From Gammaproteobacteria bacterium (GTDB lineage Bacteria > Pseudomonadota > Gammaproteobacteria > Pseudomonadales > Pseudohongiellaceae), in assembly GCA_030645995.1 (NCBI GenBank), contig JAUSMU010000023.1:1-47230 (forward strand): a stretch of 47,230 nucleotides of DNA. Reading direction: 5' to 3'. The notes beneath the pieces were generated by a model. That model made no database searches, had not been told where the DNA came from, and saw only the letters and a list, made by a program, of their open reading frames with translations. Each line of letters opens with the position of its first letter. Within the stretch, counting starts at the first letter, position 1. The position numbers were made by a program, and so were the translations under genes. This document shows, one piece after another, positions 33,009-40,487 of the stretch.

Positions 33009-33245
33009 TGTCAATCAGCGCCCAAAAATTTCCACCTGTCAGCGTCCAAAACTTTTCGGCCTAGCGACCTTTCCCGGCACTACTTTGATGATGGGCCGAA
33101 TGGACCCTACAAATCTCGACAATAATATCCATGTAATACACTCTAGATACCCCCAGCTAAAGCACCGGAGGATGACACACGGCGGTGGAAACTCTTGGAC
33201 GCTGTTTCCACCCCTAATCTGGGAAGTTTTGCACGCTGATTAACA
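33009..33245 (+). mobile_element. 237-bp IS21-family mini-remnant
   Basis: Left end TGTCAATCAGCGCCCAAAA and the complement of the right end TGTTAATCAGCGTGCAAAA are inverted repeats; inner CAGCGTCCAAAACTT and CTTGGACGCTG repeats mirror each other, as in IS21-family termini. istA/istB are missing. The right end supplies the stop codon of the neighbouring HNH gene. No target duplication recognised. Confidence 0.75.
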
Positions 33246-33593
33246 TTTAGTCAAAATAACCCCGTGCCATCGACGAGCACCAAGCCGCTTTTGTACATGC
33301 TTCTTGTATGCGAGTGGGTCCATCTCTTTGTGTCGCCTATGCCTCGACTGGTTGCAGTAGAGGCAGGCAGCGACGATATTCTGCCGACCGTTGCTGCCGC
33401 CATCTTTCCAGGCATGCAAATGCTCGGCAGTGCATTGGAGTTTTCTGATTTGCGATTCTTCTAGATTGAAACGTCGAATGAAGTCGGCAGGATTTCCAAG
33501 CCACATAGGCTGGCTGCAGTAATAGCAACGAGAATCTTGCTGAATGTATGCGGCTTCGCGGGCTTTTTGAGGGGATCTGCGTGCTCTGTTCAT
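33240..33593 (-). CDS. Small HNH endonuclease-type protein, paralogue of 2497-2844
   Basis: 117 residues from an ATG with AGGAGA upstream. CYYCSQPMWLGNP, TAEHLHAWKDGG and NIVAACLYCNQSRHRRH reproduce the HNH pattern of the protein at 2497, and both end with VQ(K/R)RL-ARRW. The stop codon lies inside the right end of an IS21-like remnant, so the last one or two residues were probably replaced on insertion. No partner gene adjacent. Confidence 0.75.
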   Translation of the reverse strand: MNRARRSPQKAREAAYIQQDSRCYYCSQPMWLGNPADFIRRFNLEESQIRKLQCTAEHLHAWKDGGSNGRQNIVAACLYCNQSRHRRHKEMDPLAYKKHVQKRLGARRWHGVILTKC

Positions 33594-34035
33594 TGTGTCT
33601 CCTGATGGAATTTGATTGGATCCCATCGAACCGGCATAGCCGAACTCGATGGAACCAGTCGACACAATCGAACTGGCAAAAAAAACTGCGCTCCAAAGGA
33701 GACGTAGCGAAGTCAAACTTACACGTTACTCTCAAACGCCACAATATCCGGAAGAGTGACGAAGATCACAGATTGTCTGTTGGAGGAGCCCAGCTAAGGC
33801 CCTCCTGCATCTGGGCGGGCCCGGCAATGGGTGGATTTGGATCGCAGCCAAAAACTTCCGGAGCGACTCGACGCCTCGACGCACTCGTCGCCTCCCCAAT
33901 GTTTTCATGGACTGCGGGCCGGCGTCGGGTGCGGCGGTTAACGGCCAGGGCGTGGTGGATTCGGTCTATGGGTATGCAGTGGGTCAGGAGATGCTATTTC
34001 CGGTAAAGAGCACTACCGGAAATTCATCGTCATAC
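33594..34035. other. 440-bp gap: repeated segment and palindrome, no gene
   Basis: Contains the segment 33846-33912 similar to 25422-25496 and the 28-bp palindrome at 33996-34023. No open frame with a ribosome-binding site is convincing. Confidence 0.45.
33996..34023. repeat. 28-bp palindrome ATTTCCGGTA-N8-TACCGGAAAT
   Basis: Perfect 10-bp arms, 12 bp 3' of the stop of the minus-strand gene at 34036. Sister of 27570-27597; the first twelve bases are identical. Confidence 0.7.
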
Positions 34036-34872
34036 TTATACAATATTTTCTTTGGATATCCAGTGCATCTCCAAATCGAAATAGGTACGAAAAACGTGAC
34101 TAAGGCGCATTTGAACTTTAATTTCTTTTGTGAACCCTGACTCATCATCCTCCACATACTTTCTAATACTTTCTACCTCTTTGACCATTCCATCATCGCC
34201 ATTCTGACGCTGAGAAAGATAATCTAATAGTGATCTTGAAGACTCAGCCATAGTGCGAATCTTCTTAGAATACATATTTTCCCTATCTCGGGAAATTGTG
34301 GACTTGCTTATCCTTTGCCTTTCACTGTGCAATAAGAAGTAAGTTGAATCGCTTGTGAAGGTAACATGCTTATGGGCACCAGAGATGTCGCTAACATCAA
34401 GGAACGGGGTGGTATCTAACAACTTGTTCGTTTTAAAACTCTGAATCAGTTGCTTTCTATCAGTGGTAGAATTTGTAGCGTAGTATACTGTAAACCCTTT
34501 CGCTGCTATGCCCACCAAGTTGTTAAATTGATTGTAGTTGTCAACATACTTTCCTACACTATTCTTCTTTTTGTGGGGAATCTTAAAGCGGAAATAGTCC
34601 CTCTCCCAATCCTTCCATTCATTAGCTCCGGAACTTGTTAGCACATTTGAAATTTTGTATTGAATAAAGAAATTGCAACCTTCATGACACTTACTTGTAT
34701 TTTTCTTTAACCACTTTAGATTAAATGCGGTATCCCATCCCTCTTTATTCTCTGCATTAAGAGATATTAAAATAGGAGCTAGGACCAACGCTTCCTCAAG
34801 TTTATATTTTTCCACCAACGATATATTGACGAGTTGCTGCAATTGAGATTCTGAGAAATCCGCTTCAATCAT
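34036..34872 (-). CDS. Unknown partner of the HEPN protein
   Basis: 278 residues from an ATG at 34872 that overlaps the HEPN gene stop by 8 bp (AGGGA upstream), so coupled. Features: LAPILISLNAENKEGWDTAFNLKWLKK, FFIQYKISNVLT, WERDYFRFKIPHK, QFNNLVGIAAKGFTVYYATNS, HVTFTSD and a helical C-terminus. The order QYK..., W-YRF-I, Q--L, VYYA recalls an unnamed family found in defence-type loci. A nuclease or sensor role cannot be shown. Gene pairing implies it activates, neutralises or targets the HEPN protein. Confidence 0.6.
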   Translation of the reverse strand: MIEADFSESQLQQLVNISLVEKYKLEEALVLAPILISLNAENKEGWDTAFNLKWLKKNTSKCHEGCNFFIQYKISNVLTSSGANEWKDWERDYFRFKIPHKKKNSVGKYVDNYNQFNNLVGIAAKGFTVYYATNSTTDRKQLIQSFKTNKLLDTTPFLDVSDISGAHKHVTFTSDSTYFLLHSERQRISKSTISRDRENMYSKKIRTMAESSRSLLDYLSQRQNGDDGMVKEVESIRKYVEDDESGFTKEIKVQMRLSHVFRTYFDLEMHWISKENIV

Positions 34873-35527
34873 AACTAATCCCTGCTTCTTTAGCTTCCCC
34901 AAGGACGTCGAACACTTTCTCAAAATTTATACGATAGATATTATTTATTTTATTCGAATTTTCGATTGTAGATTTTAACTTCACTAAATACTCTTCGAAA
35001 TCATTTTCTATTACTCCAAGAAGCAATCTAGGGTTAATTCGGATATCTTCTCCAGATTCGTATATTTCCAAAGCAGCACTTAGGTCGGTATTGTTAAATA
35101 GCACTCCCCCTTTAACCATCCCATTATGAAATAAGCCGCATCTGGTTTTTGAATACAGAGATTGCATTTCTACATCGGAAAATTGATTTTGAAATAGTCT
35201 TTTAATTGAATTGAAGAAGAATACTCTGCTATTGTTCCTGCTGCTTTTCCCACATATATACTGTTCCACGCCTTCAATGTAAGACATGCAGATCATTATC
35301 ACTACAAATGAATTATTGAATGAACTCAACTCTAGAATATTCTTTGCCGGCTTTAGAAACCATTCTTTAACTTCTCTTTCATAGATTCTCAATTTCGTTT
35401 GAAAATCATTTGGGTCTAGAATTTCCGATGTGTCCTCATCGAGTATACGAGGGCTTCCGTGATCGTAATAGCCCAGCATTCTGGGAGCAACGTATATCGA
35501 ACCATCGGCAAGTATTCTTTTTGACAT
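34865..35527 (-). CDS. HEPN-domain protein
   Basis: 220 residues. FVVIMICMSYIEGVEQYICGKSSRN is a typical HEPN helix, followed by YSKTRCGLFHNGMVKGG, where R129 and H134 form the R-x4-H signature of HEPN ribonucleases. HEPN proteins are RNA-cleaving toxins in toxin-antitoxin, Abi and CRISPR accessory systems. The gene lies 61 bp downstream of the 5'-nucleotidase and overlaps the partner gene, so the three probably form one operon. Confidence 0.72.
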   Translation of the reverse strand: MSKRILADGSIYVAPRMLGYYDHGSPRILDEDTSEILDPNDFQTKLRIYEREVKEWFLKPAKNILELSSFNNSFVVIMICMSYIEGVEQYICGKSSRNNSRVFFFNSIKRLFQNQFSDVEMQSLYSKTRCGLFHNGMVKGGVLFNNTDLSAALEIYESGEDIRINPRLLLGVIENDFEEYLVKLKSTIENSNKINNIYRINFEKVFDVLGEAKEAGISYD

Positions 35528-35588
35528 CTCTCACCCCGAAACGAAAATGACCACACAAACAAATTTATAACGCACTCACACTTTCTAT

Positions 35589-36539
35589 CTATATATTTAA
35601 TTTTGACGTTGTTTTATAGGGGACTTTCCCCGATGGGACAAGTAACGCTGCGGGATCTAAATGTATGTCCTGGTCGTCAAAGAAGATATGGGGCTTGAAT
35701 GCTGCCAAAATTTTTGATTTGTTTAGCCCGCCAAGAAAGAATATCTCATCTACATACACCCCCCAATGCCTAAGAGTCTTTATTACTCGCATTTCCGCAG
35801 GACTATTTCTAGCTGTTACTATTGCGATTCTGATTGGTGAGTACTCGATTTTATGCGGAAGCCTTTCTTGCAACCTAGATAGCTTTCTCAAGAGTGTGGC
35901 ATACGGGCCATCATTGAGAGGTGTATCTTGCTCCTGATCTTCAATCCGATGAAATCCTATTAATCCATCTACTTTGTAAACTATCTCGCTTTCTTCACTA
36001 AAGAGAACCGCATCACCATCAAACGCAATTCTTACTTGGCCATCTGGTATTTTAGAAATGTCTCCCGGCGGCTCTTTCACTAGCGCAGCCGCGCACGTTT
36101 CACTATCTATCACTTTCTGTGCATCTTTGGTGTTAGTGGTTAGGAATAGGTCGACATCAAAGGCGTCCAAATAATCAACTACGGATTCCCCGCCTGTGAA
36201 TGCAGATCGAGTGATATCTAACTTCTTCTCCCGAATGTTGTGAAATACTCGGACACCGGTTTCTGGACTATTTCTCGACATGACGACCACCTGCACTAAC
36301 GGCGACTCGCCTTTTGGTTGAAATTCATTCAGAGATAGAAGTGCTTTAACAAGTGGGTAACCAGTTCCTCCTTCTAGCGGCGCTTTTTCGTTTGCCGCCA
36401 TGTATTTCCTGTATTCGTCTATCGCTTTCCCCGGGTCGCTCTCGAAGTTTTCCCGAAAAATTGAATCAGCTTCACTTAGATTGAATAGGGCAGTAGCGGT
36501 AATTCCGACTACCAAAGTATCTGATAAATCTAGTGCCAT
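35589..36539 (-). CDS. Cytosolic 5'-nucleotidase (PF06189-type)
   Basis: 316 residues matching bacterial 5'-nucleotidases throughout: TLVVGITATALFNL, LVKALLSLN, VQVVVMSRNSPETGVRVFHNI, LDITRSAFTGG, VDLFLTTN, VRIAFDGDAVLFS (the acidic catalytic loop), IRIAIVTARNSPAEMRVIKTLRHWGV, VDEIFFLGG and IFFDDQ. These enzymes dephosphorylate nucleoside monophosphates in the cytosol. Head of a probable operon with the HEPN pair; nucleotide depletion is a known antiphage strategy, so a defence role is plausible but may simply reflect proximity. Confidence 0.88.
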   Translation of the reverse strand: MALDLSDTLVVGITATALFNLSEADSIFRENFESDPGKAIDEYRKYMAANEKAPLEGGTGYPLVKALLSLNEFQPKGESPLVQVVVMSRNSPETGVRVFHNIREKKLDITRSAFTGGESVVDYLDAFDVDLFLTTNTKDAQKVIDSETCAAALVKEPPGDISKIPDGQVRIAFDGDAVLFSEESEIVYKVDGLIGFHRIEDQEQDTPLNDGPYATLLRKLSRLQERLPHKIEYSPIRIAIVTARNSPAEMRVIKTLRHWGVYVDEIFFLGGLNKSKILAAFKPHIFFDDQDIHLDPAALLVPSGKVPYKTTSKLNI

Positions 36540-37006
36540 TTGATCTCTCTTCTGCTTCGGTGGCTATTGAGGAGGTTAGTTAACGGTAATTTGCTTCTCT
36601 GGCTCCGAGTGTATCCCTATCAATGAACATATTGTACCCGCACGTTTCGTGGGGCATTCAAATTGTCTCGATAGTGTTATTGGGCAGTCCTCCCATAGAG
36701 CGAGGATGGTTGCTCTAACGTAGAGTTTTCCAGCTAGGCATCGCCCTGCTTCAATAGTTCGGCGTTTAGGCGTGGAAGTGGACTAACCCCAGCATCTGAC
36801 CGCCGAAATATTCAGAGATCTCGGAAAAGGTTCGGAGTTCGGTGTGAGAAAAGTCTTACAAATTCTTCAACTTGACAGGTTCGGTCGAAGAAAAAATCGG
36901 AAAAAGGTTCGGTATTCGGTCGGTTTCGGTGGGAAAATCAGAATCGAAAAGTAGAACTCTGTTGGTTATCTTCGACTTACTGCGCCGATCTTCGGCGATT
37001 TGTCTT
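36540..37006. other. Right end of the large island with GGTTCGGT motif array
   Basis: No gene. GGTTCGG-type motifs at about 36829, 36878 and 36905 with several TTCGGT half-units, plus the block AAAGTCTTACAAATTCTTCAA (36849-36869) shared with 1054-1083. Reads as the element's right arm, possibly recombinase-binding. Confidence 0.55.
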
Positions 37007-37053
37007 GACTCATAATCCGTTGGTCCCTGGTTCAAGTCCAGGTGGGCCCACCA
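37007..37053 (+). repeat. att copy 3: tRNA 3'-half scar
   Basis: Identical 47 bp to copies 1 and 2. No tRNA 5' half upstream. Separates the large island from the second, decayed island. Confidence 0.85.
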
Positions 37054-37106
37054 TATTTCCTCTGATTCACCTCTAAAACTTCATGCCTTTCATCTGGTTG
37101 GCGGCA

Positions 37107-37160
37107 GGTCAACGGACTTTTGGTCGGTTGGGGCGACGGACTATGCATCCGTTGCTCTCA
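37107..37160 (+). repeat. Degenerate tRNA-like segment next to att copy 3
   Basis: Matches 2215-2268 almost base for base (AACGGACTTTTGG, then GGTTGGGGCGACGGACTATG, then CATCCGTTGCTC). The following bases (CTCAGGCTCAGTCCGGGC) still look like a T-arm. Supports a shared left end of the two islands. Confidence 0.55.
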
Positions 37161-37163
37161 GGC

Positions 37164-38108
37164 TCAGTCCGGGCGGCCCGCGTCAATTGGCCGTGTCCTT
37201 ACTACAAAACCATATTGCTGACATATCCCGGCTGTATATTTTTCCAACAGCTCATGAACCGTAAGCCAATCACAAATCACTTGGGGATGAAATGGAATTT
37301 CCGGGGTTCTTTCCTCTTCGTCCGACGAGGTCAGCAGCATAATATTTGCAGGACCGCCCAACGCTTCTTGTTGTGCATATAGCCTTTCGTGCAAATCAAC
37401 ATCCATGCCCAGAAGCGCCTCCATAGATCGTCGTTCAAGAATATTGAATTCTTCAGCCTCGGCGGGATTTAGCATCTTTGGCGGGACGTAAACCGGGACG
37501 CGATGGGCCGTAGAATCCCGGTATGATTTCGCATATTTATCAAACCATTCTTTGGTTTTTCCGTCTGACAAGTATTCATTTAACAGCGGTGGCAGAAATT
37601 CTTTGGTTCCGGATTTAAATAGTCCGATCCCCATCCGGTTGCGGGTGGTGATATCTTCGCCAGCCAGAAGAACGCAGACCCATGCCAGATTATCCAACAC
37701 ACCATAGACGTGTCCTGCAAAGGTCTGGAGGTAAATTGTAAGGTCGTCAAGCTCACTTCTTGACAGGAGGGTTTCGCGGGTCGGTGGGTGGATTTCGAAA
37801 ATGCGCTCTATACAACGCTTAATGATTCCCACCCTCCTCATAACACCTTCTCTCAGATATAGCTGAGCACGGGGATTTTGAAAATGATTGCTGAGCTCCA
37901 TCAATGCCATTAGGATCAAATCCGCATTACGCGGTATCTTCTGCAATTCAATGTTTAACTTACTGACCATTTCCGGAGCGAGTATCACGATTGATCCTTT
38001 AATTTTCTGCCATCTTGAGATTTCTGTTGCCATAAACGCAAAAAGCCACGGAAGTGATTCGTGGCTTTCAACGAGTTTCGAGAAAACGACACCTCGCGAG
38101 CGTCGCAT
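37164..38108 (-). CDS. HEPN-like hypothetical protein
   Basis: 314 residues from an ATG at 38108 (a TTG at 38126 and an ATG at 38033 are alternatives). Helical: LQTFAGHVYGVLDNLAWVCVLL is HEPN-like, and YAKSYRDSTAHRVPVYVPP contains R-x4-H (about R197/H202 from this start). A C-terminal DWLTVHELLEKYTAGI is helical. Possibly an RNase toxin or a nonenzymatic HEPN. It lies directly beside att copy 3 and its 3' end reads through the tRNA-like segment boundary. Confidence 0.6.
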   Translation of the reverse strand: MRRSRGVVFSKLVESHESLPWLFAFMATEISRWQKIKGSIVILAPEMVSKLNIELQKIPRNADLILMALMELSNHFQNPRAQLYLREGVMRRVGIIKRCIERIFEIHPPTRETLLSRSELDDLTIYLQTFAGHVYGVLDNLAWVCVLLAGEDITTRNRMGIGLFKSGTKEFLPPLLNEYLSDGKTKEWFDKYAKSYRDSTAHRVPVYVPPKMLNPAEAEEFNILERRSMEALLGMDVDLHERLYAQQEALGGPANIMLLTSSDEEERTPEIPFHPQVICDWLTVHELLEKYTAGICQQYGFVVRTRPIDAGRPD

Positions 38109-38128
38109 CCTCAGTATGTAACTCAAAC

Positions 38129-38151
38129 CCCGCCGTGAGTAACGCGGGGCA
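38129..38151. promoter_or_regulatory. Short GC hairpin upstream of the HEPN-like gene
   Basis: CCCCGC-cgtgagtaac-GCGGGG inverted repeat just upstream of the alternative start codons of the minus-strand gene. Could be a terminator of an older unit or a regulatory hairpin. Confidence 0.35.
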
Positions 38152-38214
38152 TGAATTACCCACCAGCCTGTATGCCATGTGACTCTGACGGCCGGTGAGC
38201 AGGGTCAGCCAGTC

Positions 38215-38337
38215 TTAGAACAAGCTAAGCTGATTAGGATAACTGCGGCAGTGTGCGCAGACATACTCCAGACGACCAAATCTGCGTCTGACGTATGCAA
38301 CAACACTCACGCCTCTTGGGTATGAACACATAAGCAT
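38215..38337 (-). CDS. 40-aa basic mini-protein with two Cys
   Basis: MLMCSYPRGVSVVAYVRRRFGRLEYVCAHCRSYPNQLSLF read as pieces: MLMCSYPRG, VAYVRRRFGRLEYVCAHC, YPNQLSLF. A perfect AGGAGG lies 7 bp upstream of the ATG. The short basic RRRFGRLEYV segment and CAHC motif recall small proteins of filamentous phages, but I cannot name a homologue with confidence. Alone in a 400-bp gap. Confidence 0.55.
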   Translation of the reverse strand: MLMCSYPRGVSVVAYVRRRFGRLEYVCAHCRSYPNQLSLF

Positions 38338-38466
38338 GGTCCAACCTCCTAGTCCACGAGGGACAGTTTGAGGGTTGGGGTGGGATTGGCTTATGACCGA
38401 AAAAGCGGGTATCATCACTTTGAATACGTAAGAAACCGCTGTCGGGGTTACGATCCACCCGTCCGC

Positions 38467-38516
38467 AACCACCCCCCGATGTGCGCTAACACTAGGGGGG
38501 TTCTTTTTACTACTAC
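38467..38516 (+). terminator. Intrinsic terminator (C6...G6 stem, T-run)
   Basis: AACC-a-CCCCCC ... GGGGGGTT stem followed by CTTTTT. Oriented for the plus strand although no plus-strand gene is seen upstream, suggesting loss of a gene or an unseen small transcript. Confidence 0.7.
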
Positions 38517-38555
38517 CTTCTATTTATCATTTCTGCATTTATCTATTGCCCATAT

Positions 38556-39392
38556 CTACAAATTGTTTTCTGAGCTTTCTTTTGTAACCGCAGCTTTCTT
38601 CTGCAGGCGGTTCAAGTAACTGTCCAAGGTACTTCGAAAGAACTCCCAGTCCTCTGAATCCATTGCCTTCGGTATTTCTATCTTAGCGTTGGCATGCCCA
38701 GGTATCGGAATACTCAATGCATCGTAGATCTCAGATTTCGAGACTGGCTGCTGCCTCACCCACCCCTCAAGCTCACTCGGCAAGCTTGGGGGCACACTCT
38801 CGACTGGGAGGTGATTCGCGACCTTTTCGGGCTGAATTTCCTTTACCAGCCGCACCATGTTGCCGTCACGGACAATGATCCCGGCCAGTTCAAGATAGTC
38901 CAAGGTCATCAACAGTTGCCGCTTTTCGGAGGGGCTTGCATTGCTAGTGTCGGACAGTGCCTGAATAGCACTGTCTTCAGTCATCGCATTCATTTGTAAC
39001 CGCGGTATCAGGACTTCAGCGAACCAAGTCTTGCGAAGAATCGGGGCCAACTTCTTGCCTGCCTCTGTGTCGTTCCACTCCAATCGCTGGTAGTAAGCCA
39101 ACACCTCAAGGCTAGCCTTGAACTTGTGACCAATCTTCTCCACCAGTCCTGTCTGCTGAAAAAATGGGTTACAGATCGACACAGTTCCGGGACTGATATT
39201 CTGCAGAGTACCAACCTCTTGAATTGTTACTGCCTTGCGCTCTGTGCCACTTGCGATCGCGAAGGCCTTGAGGAGGTTAAATTGCTTGCTTGTGGTGAGC
39301 TTTGCAGCCGGTAAAGAGTACAGACCTTTCTGCTTTTTGGATCGACCGCCAAGTACGCGCTCAGGAGCGCTACGCTCTGCTTCATTTGACAT
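38556..39392 (-). CDS. Hypothetical protein with winged-helix-like segments
   Basis: 278 residues, AAGGA upstream of the ATG. Basic N-terminus (RSKKQKGLYSLPAAKL), then LLKAFAIASGTERKAVTIQEVGTLQNISPGTVSICNPFFQQTGLVEKIG reads as a winged helix-turn-helix, and KRQLLMTLDYLELAGIIVRDGNMVRLV as a second. C-terminal helices end with WEFFRSTLDSYLNRLQKKAA. Not assigned; possibly a DNA-binding adaptor of a defence-type locus. Confidence 0.55.
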   Translation of the reverse strand: MSNEAERSAPERVLGGRSKKQKGLYSLPAAKLTTSKQFNLLKAFAIASGTERKAVTIQEVGTLQNISPGTVSICNPFFQQTGLVEKIGHKFKASLEVLAYYQRLEWNDTEAGKKLAPILRKTWFAEVLIPRLQMNAMTEDSAIQALSDTSNASPSEKRQLLMTLDYLELAGIIVRDGNMVRLVKEIQPEKVANHLPVESVPPSLPSELEGWVRQQPVSKSEIYDALSIPIPGHANAKIEIPKAMDSEDWEFFRSTLDSYLNRLQKKAAVTKESSENNL

Positions 39393-40334
39393 GGAACGGT
39401 CCTTTTAGAAATGCAATGGAAAGAAGGCTACCACAACCGATATCCTCCGCATAGCCACAGAGGCATATTTATTTTTTTTACCATTCCTTATTCCTTATTT
39501 TTCATCCCCTCAACTTTAGCCTCAAGAATCCAATAATTAAGTCTATTTTTATTTTAGTAATATCATATAGTTACAGACACCCACTTCTCGAATATGATTG
39601 AATGAGATTGGTTTGAGCGGCTAATATTTTTAAGCCAGGATCCAAAGTTATAAAAAATTGCCAATACGAGCATCAAACTCACCCTATGACATACCACACT
39701 CACAGCGCTAAAAATAACTATATATAGTAGTGAGGTGCTAGTTTCAGTCAATTTATGGGAATTACTTGTGGGTCATTCTGTGGATAAGTTGTGGAGCTAT
39801 CGACGCTAATGTACTGAACGGCATTAGATGCTGGAAAGTGCAGCGCGTAAGAAAGCGGCCAACTCTTTTAACTAAGGAGATAGTAAGTCCGGAAGACGGT
39901 TAGAACTTTCAGTCTTCGAGCGATATGCGCTTGGCCGCCTCCTCGGCAGCTAGTCTGATATGAAAGAACTAACATCAGTACGGCGGACCTTATTAACTGC
40001 AACAAGAGTCTCTCCTACTACCTGCAAGATAAATGAGATAGTTGCCAGACTGGCGCTCGTAACCCGGAACTTATTAGAGGCAGGATAACGCTTGCAAAGT
40101 ATAGGGATAGCAATGCTCGGAGTAGATACGCGTCCCAGGACCAGTAGGCTTTGGACTAGCGCGCTGCGCCGCAAGACGTTCCAACTTCGCGGCCGAAAGC
40201 CCTGCCTTTCTCATGAAGTTCTAGGTCAAGCAACTTCGCAACGCATATGACAGGTTCAGACCCTGCCAGTCGGCGGCATAATACCCCGCGTTCTGAAGCG
40301 ATCAGCGTCCGAAGTAGTGGTTCAAGGAAAGCAG
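39393..40334. other. 940-bp gap without a supported gene
   Basis: A/T-rich 39440-39780, then mixed composition. Short frames on the minus strand (for example 39950-40174) lack ribosome-binding sites and break into other frames, so at most gene debris. No terminator or repeat stands out. Confidence 0.4.
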
Positions 40335-40487
40335 GTGTCCCGATTAACTGATCTTATTAGAAAGGCGAAAGCCGCAGACTCGCAACTTGGAGCCGATTGG
40401 GCGCGTGAGTTTCGTGCGTTACTGGCAAAAGAGGTCTCTAACCTCCGACAGGTCGCTAGAATTCTCGTAGAGATTCTTAAGCTCTGA
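40335..40487 (+). pseudogene. Relic of the 5' end of a second mod gene
   Basis: From a GTG with AAGGAAAG upstream: VSRLTDLIRKAKAADSQLG then WAREFRALL, closely matching the first 30 residues of the Mod protein at 4715 (MSRLTDLIRKITAEDPQLG, EREFRAL). Homology stops at about 40424; the remaining frame runs to a stop at 40487 opposite the secreted-protein gene. The rest of mod and all of res are gone. Confidence 0.8.

Larger units (their letters stand above)
2117..37053 (+). mobile_element. Large genomic island between tRNA scars 2 and 3
   Basis: A 34.9-kb segment flanked by perfect 47-bp direct repeats. It contains its own integrase (18764-19966), a primase-helicase, an antirestriction gene and several defence-type modules. 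The integrase is mid-island rather than next to an att site. So either the core (about 12.7-20.7 kb) is a nested element or the cargo accreted on both sides. Boundaries are seen; single-unit mobility is inference. Confidence 0.65.

Noticed and set aside
39950-40174. Minus-strand 74-codon frame as a gene
   Set aside because: No ribosome-binding site, composition atypical, and protein-like stretches switch frame; at most gene debris.
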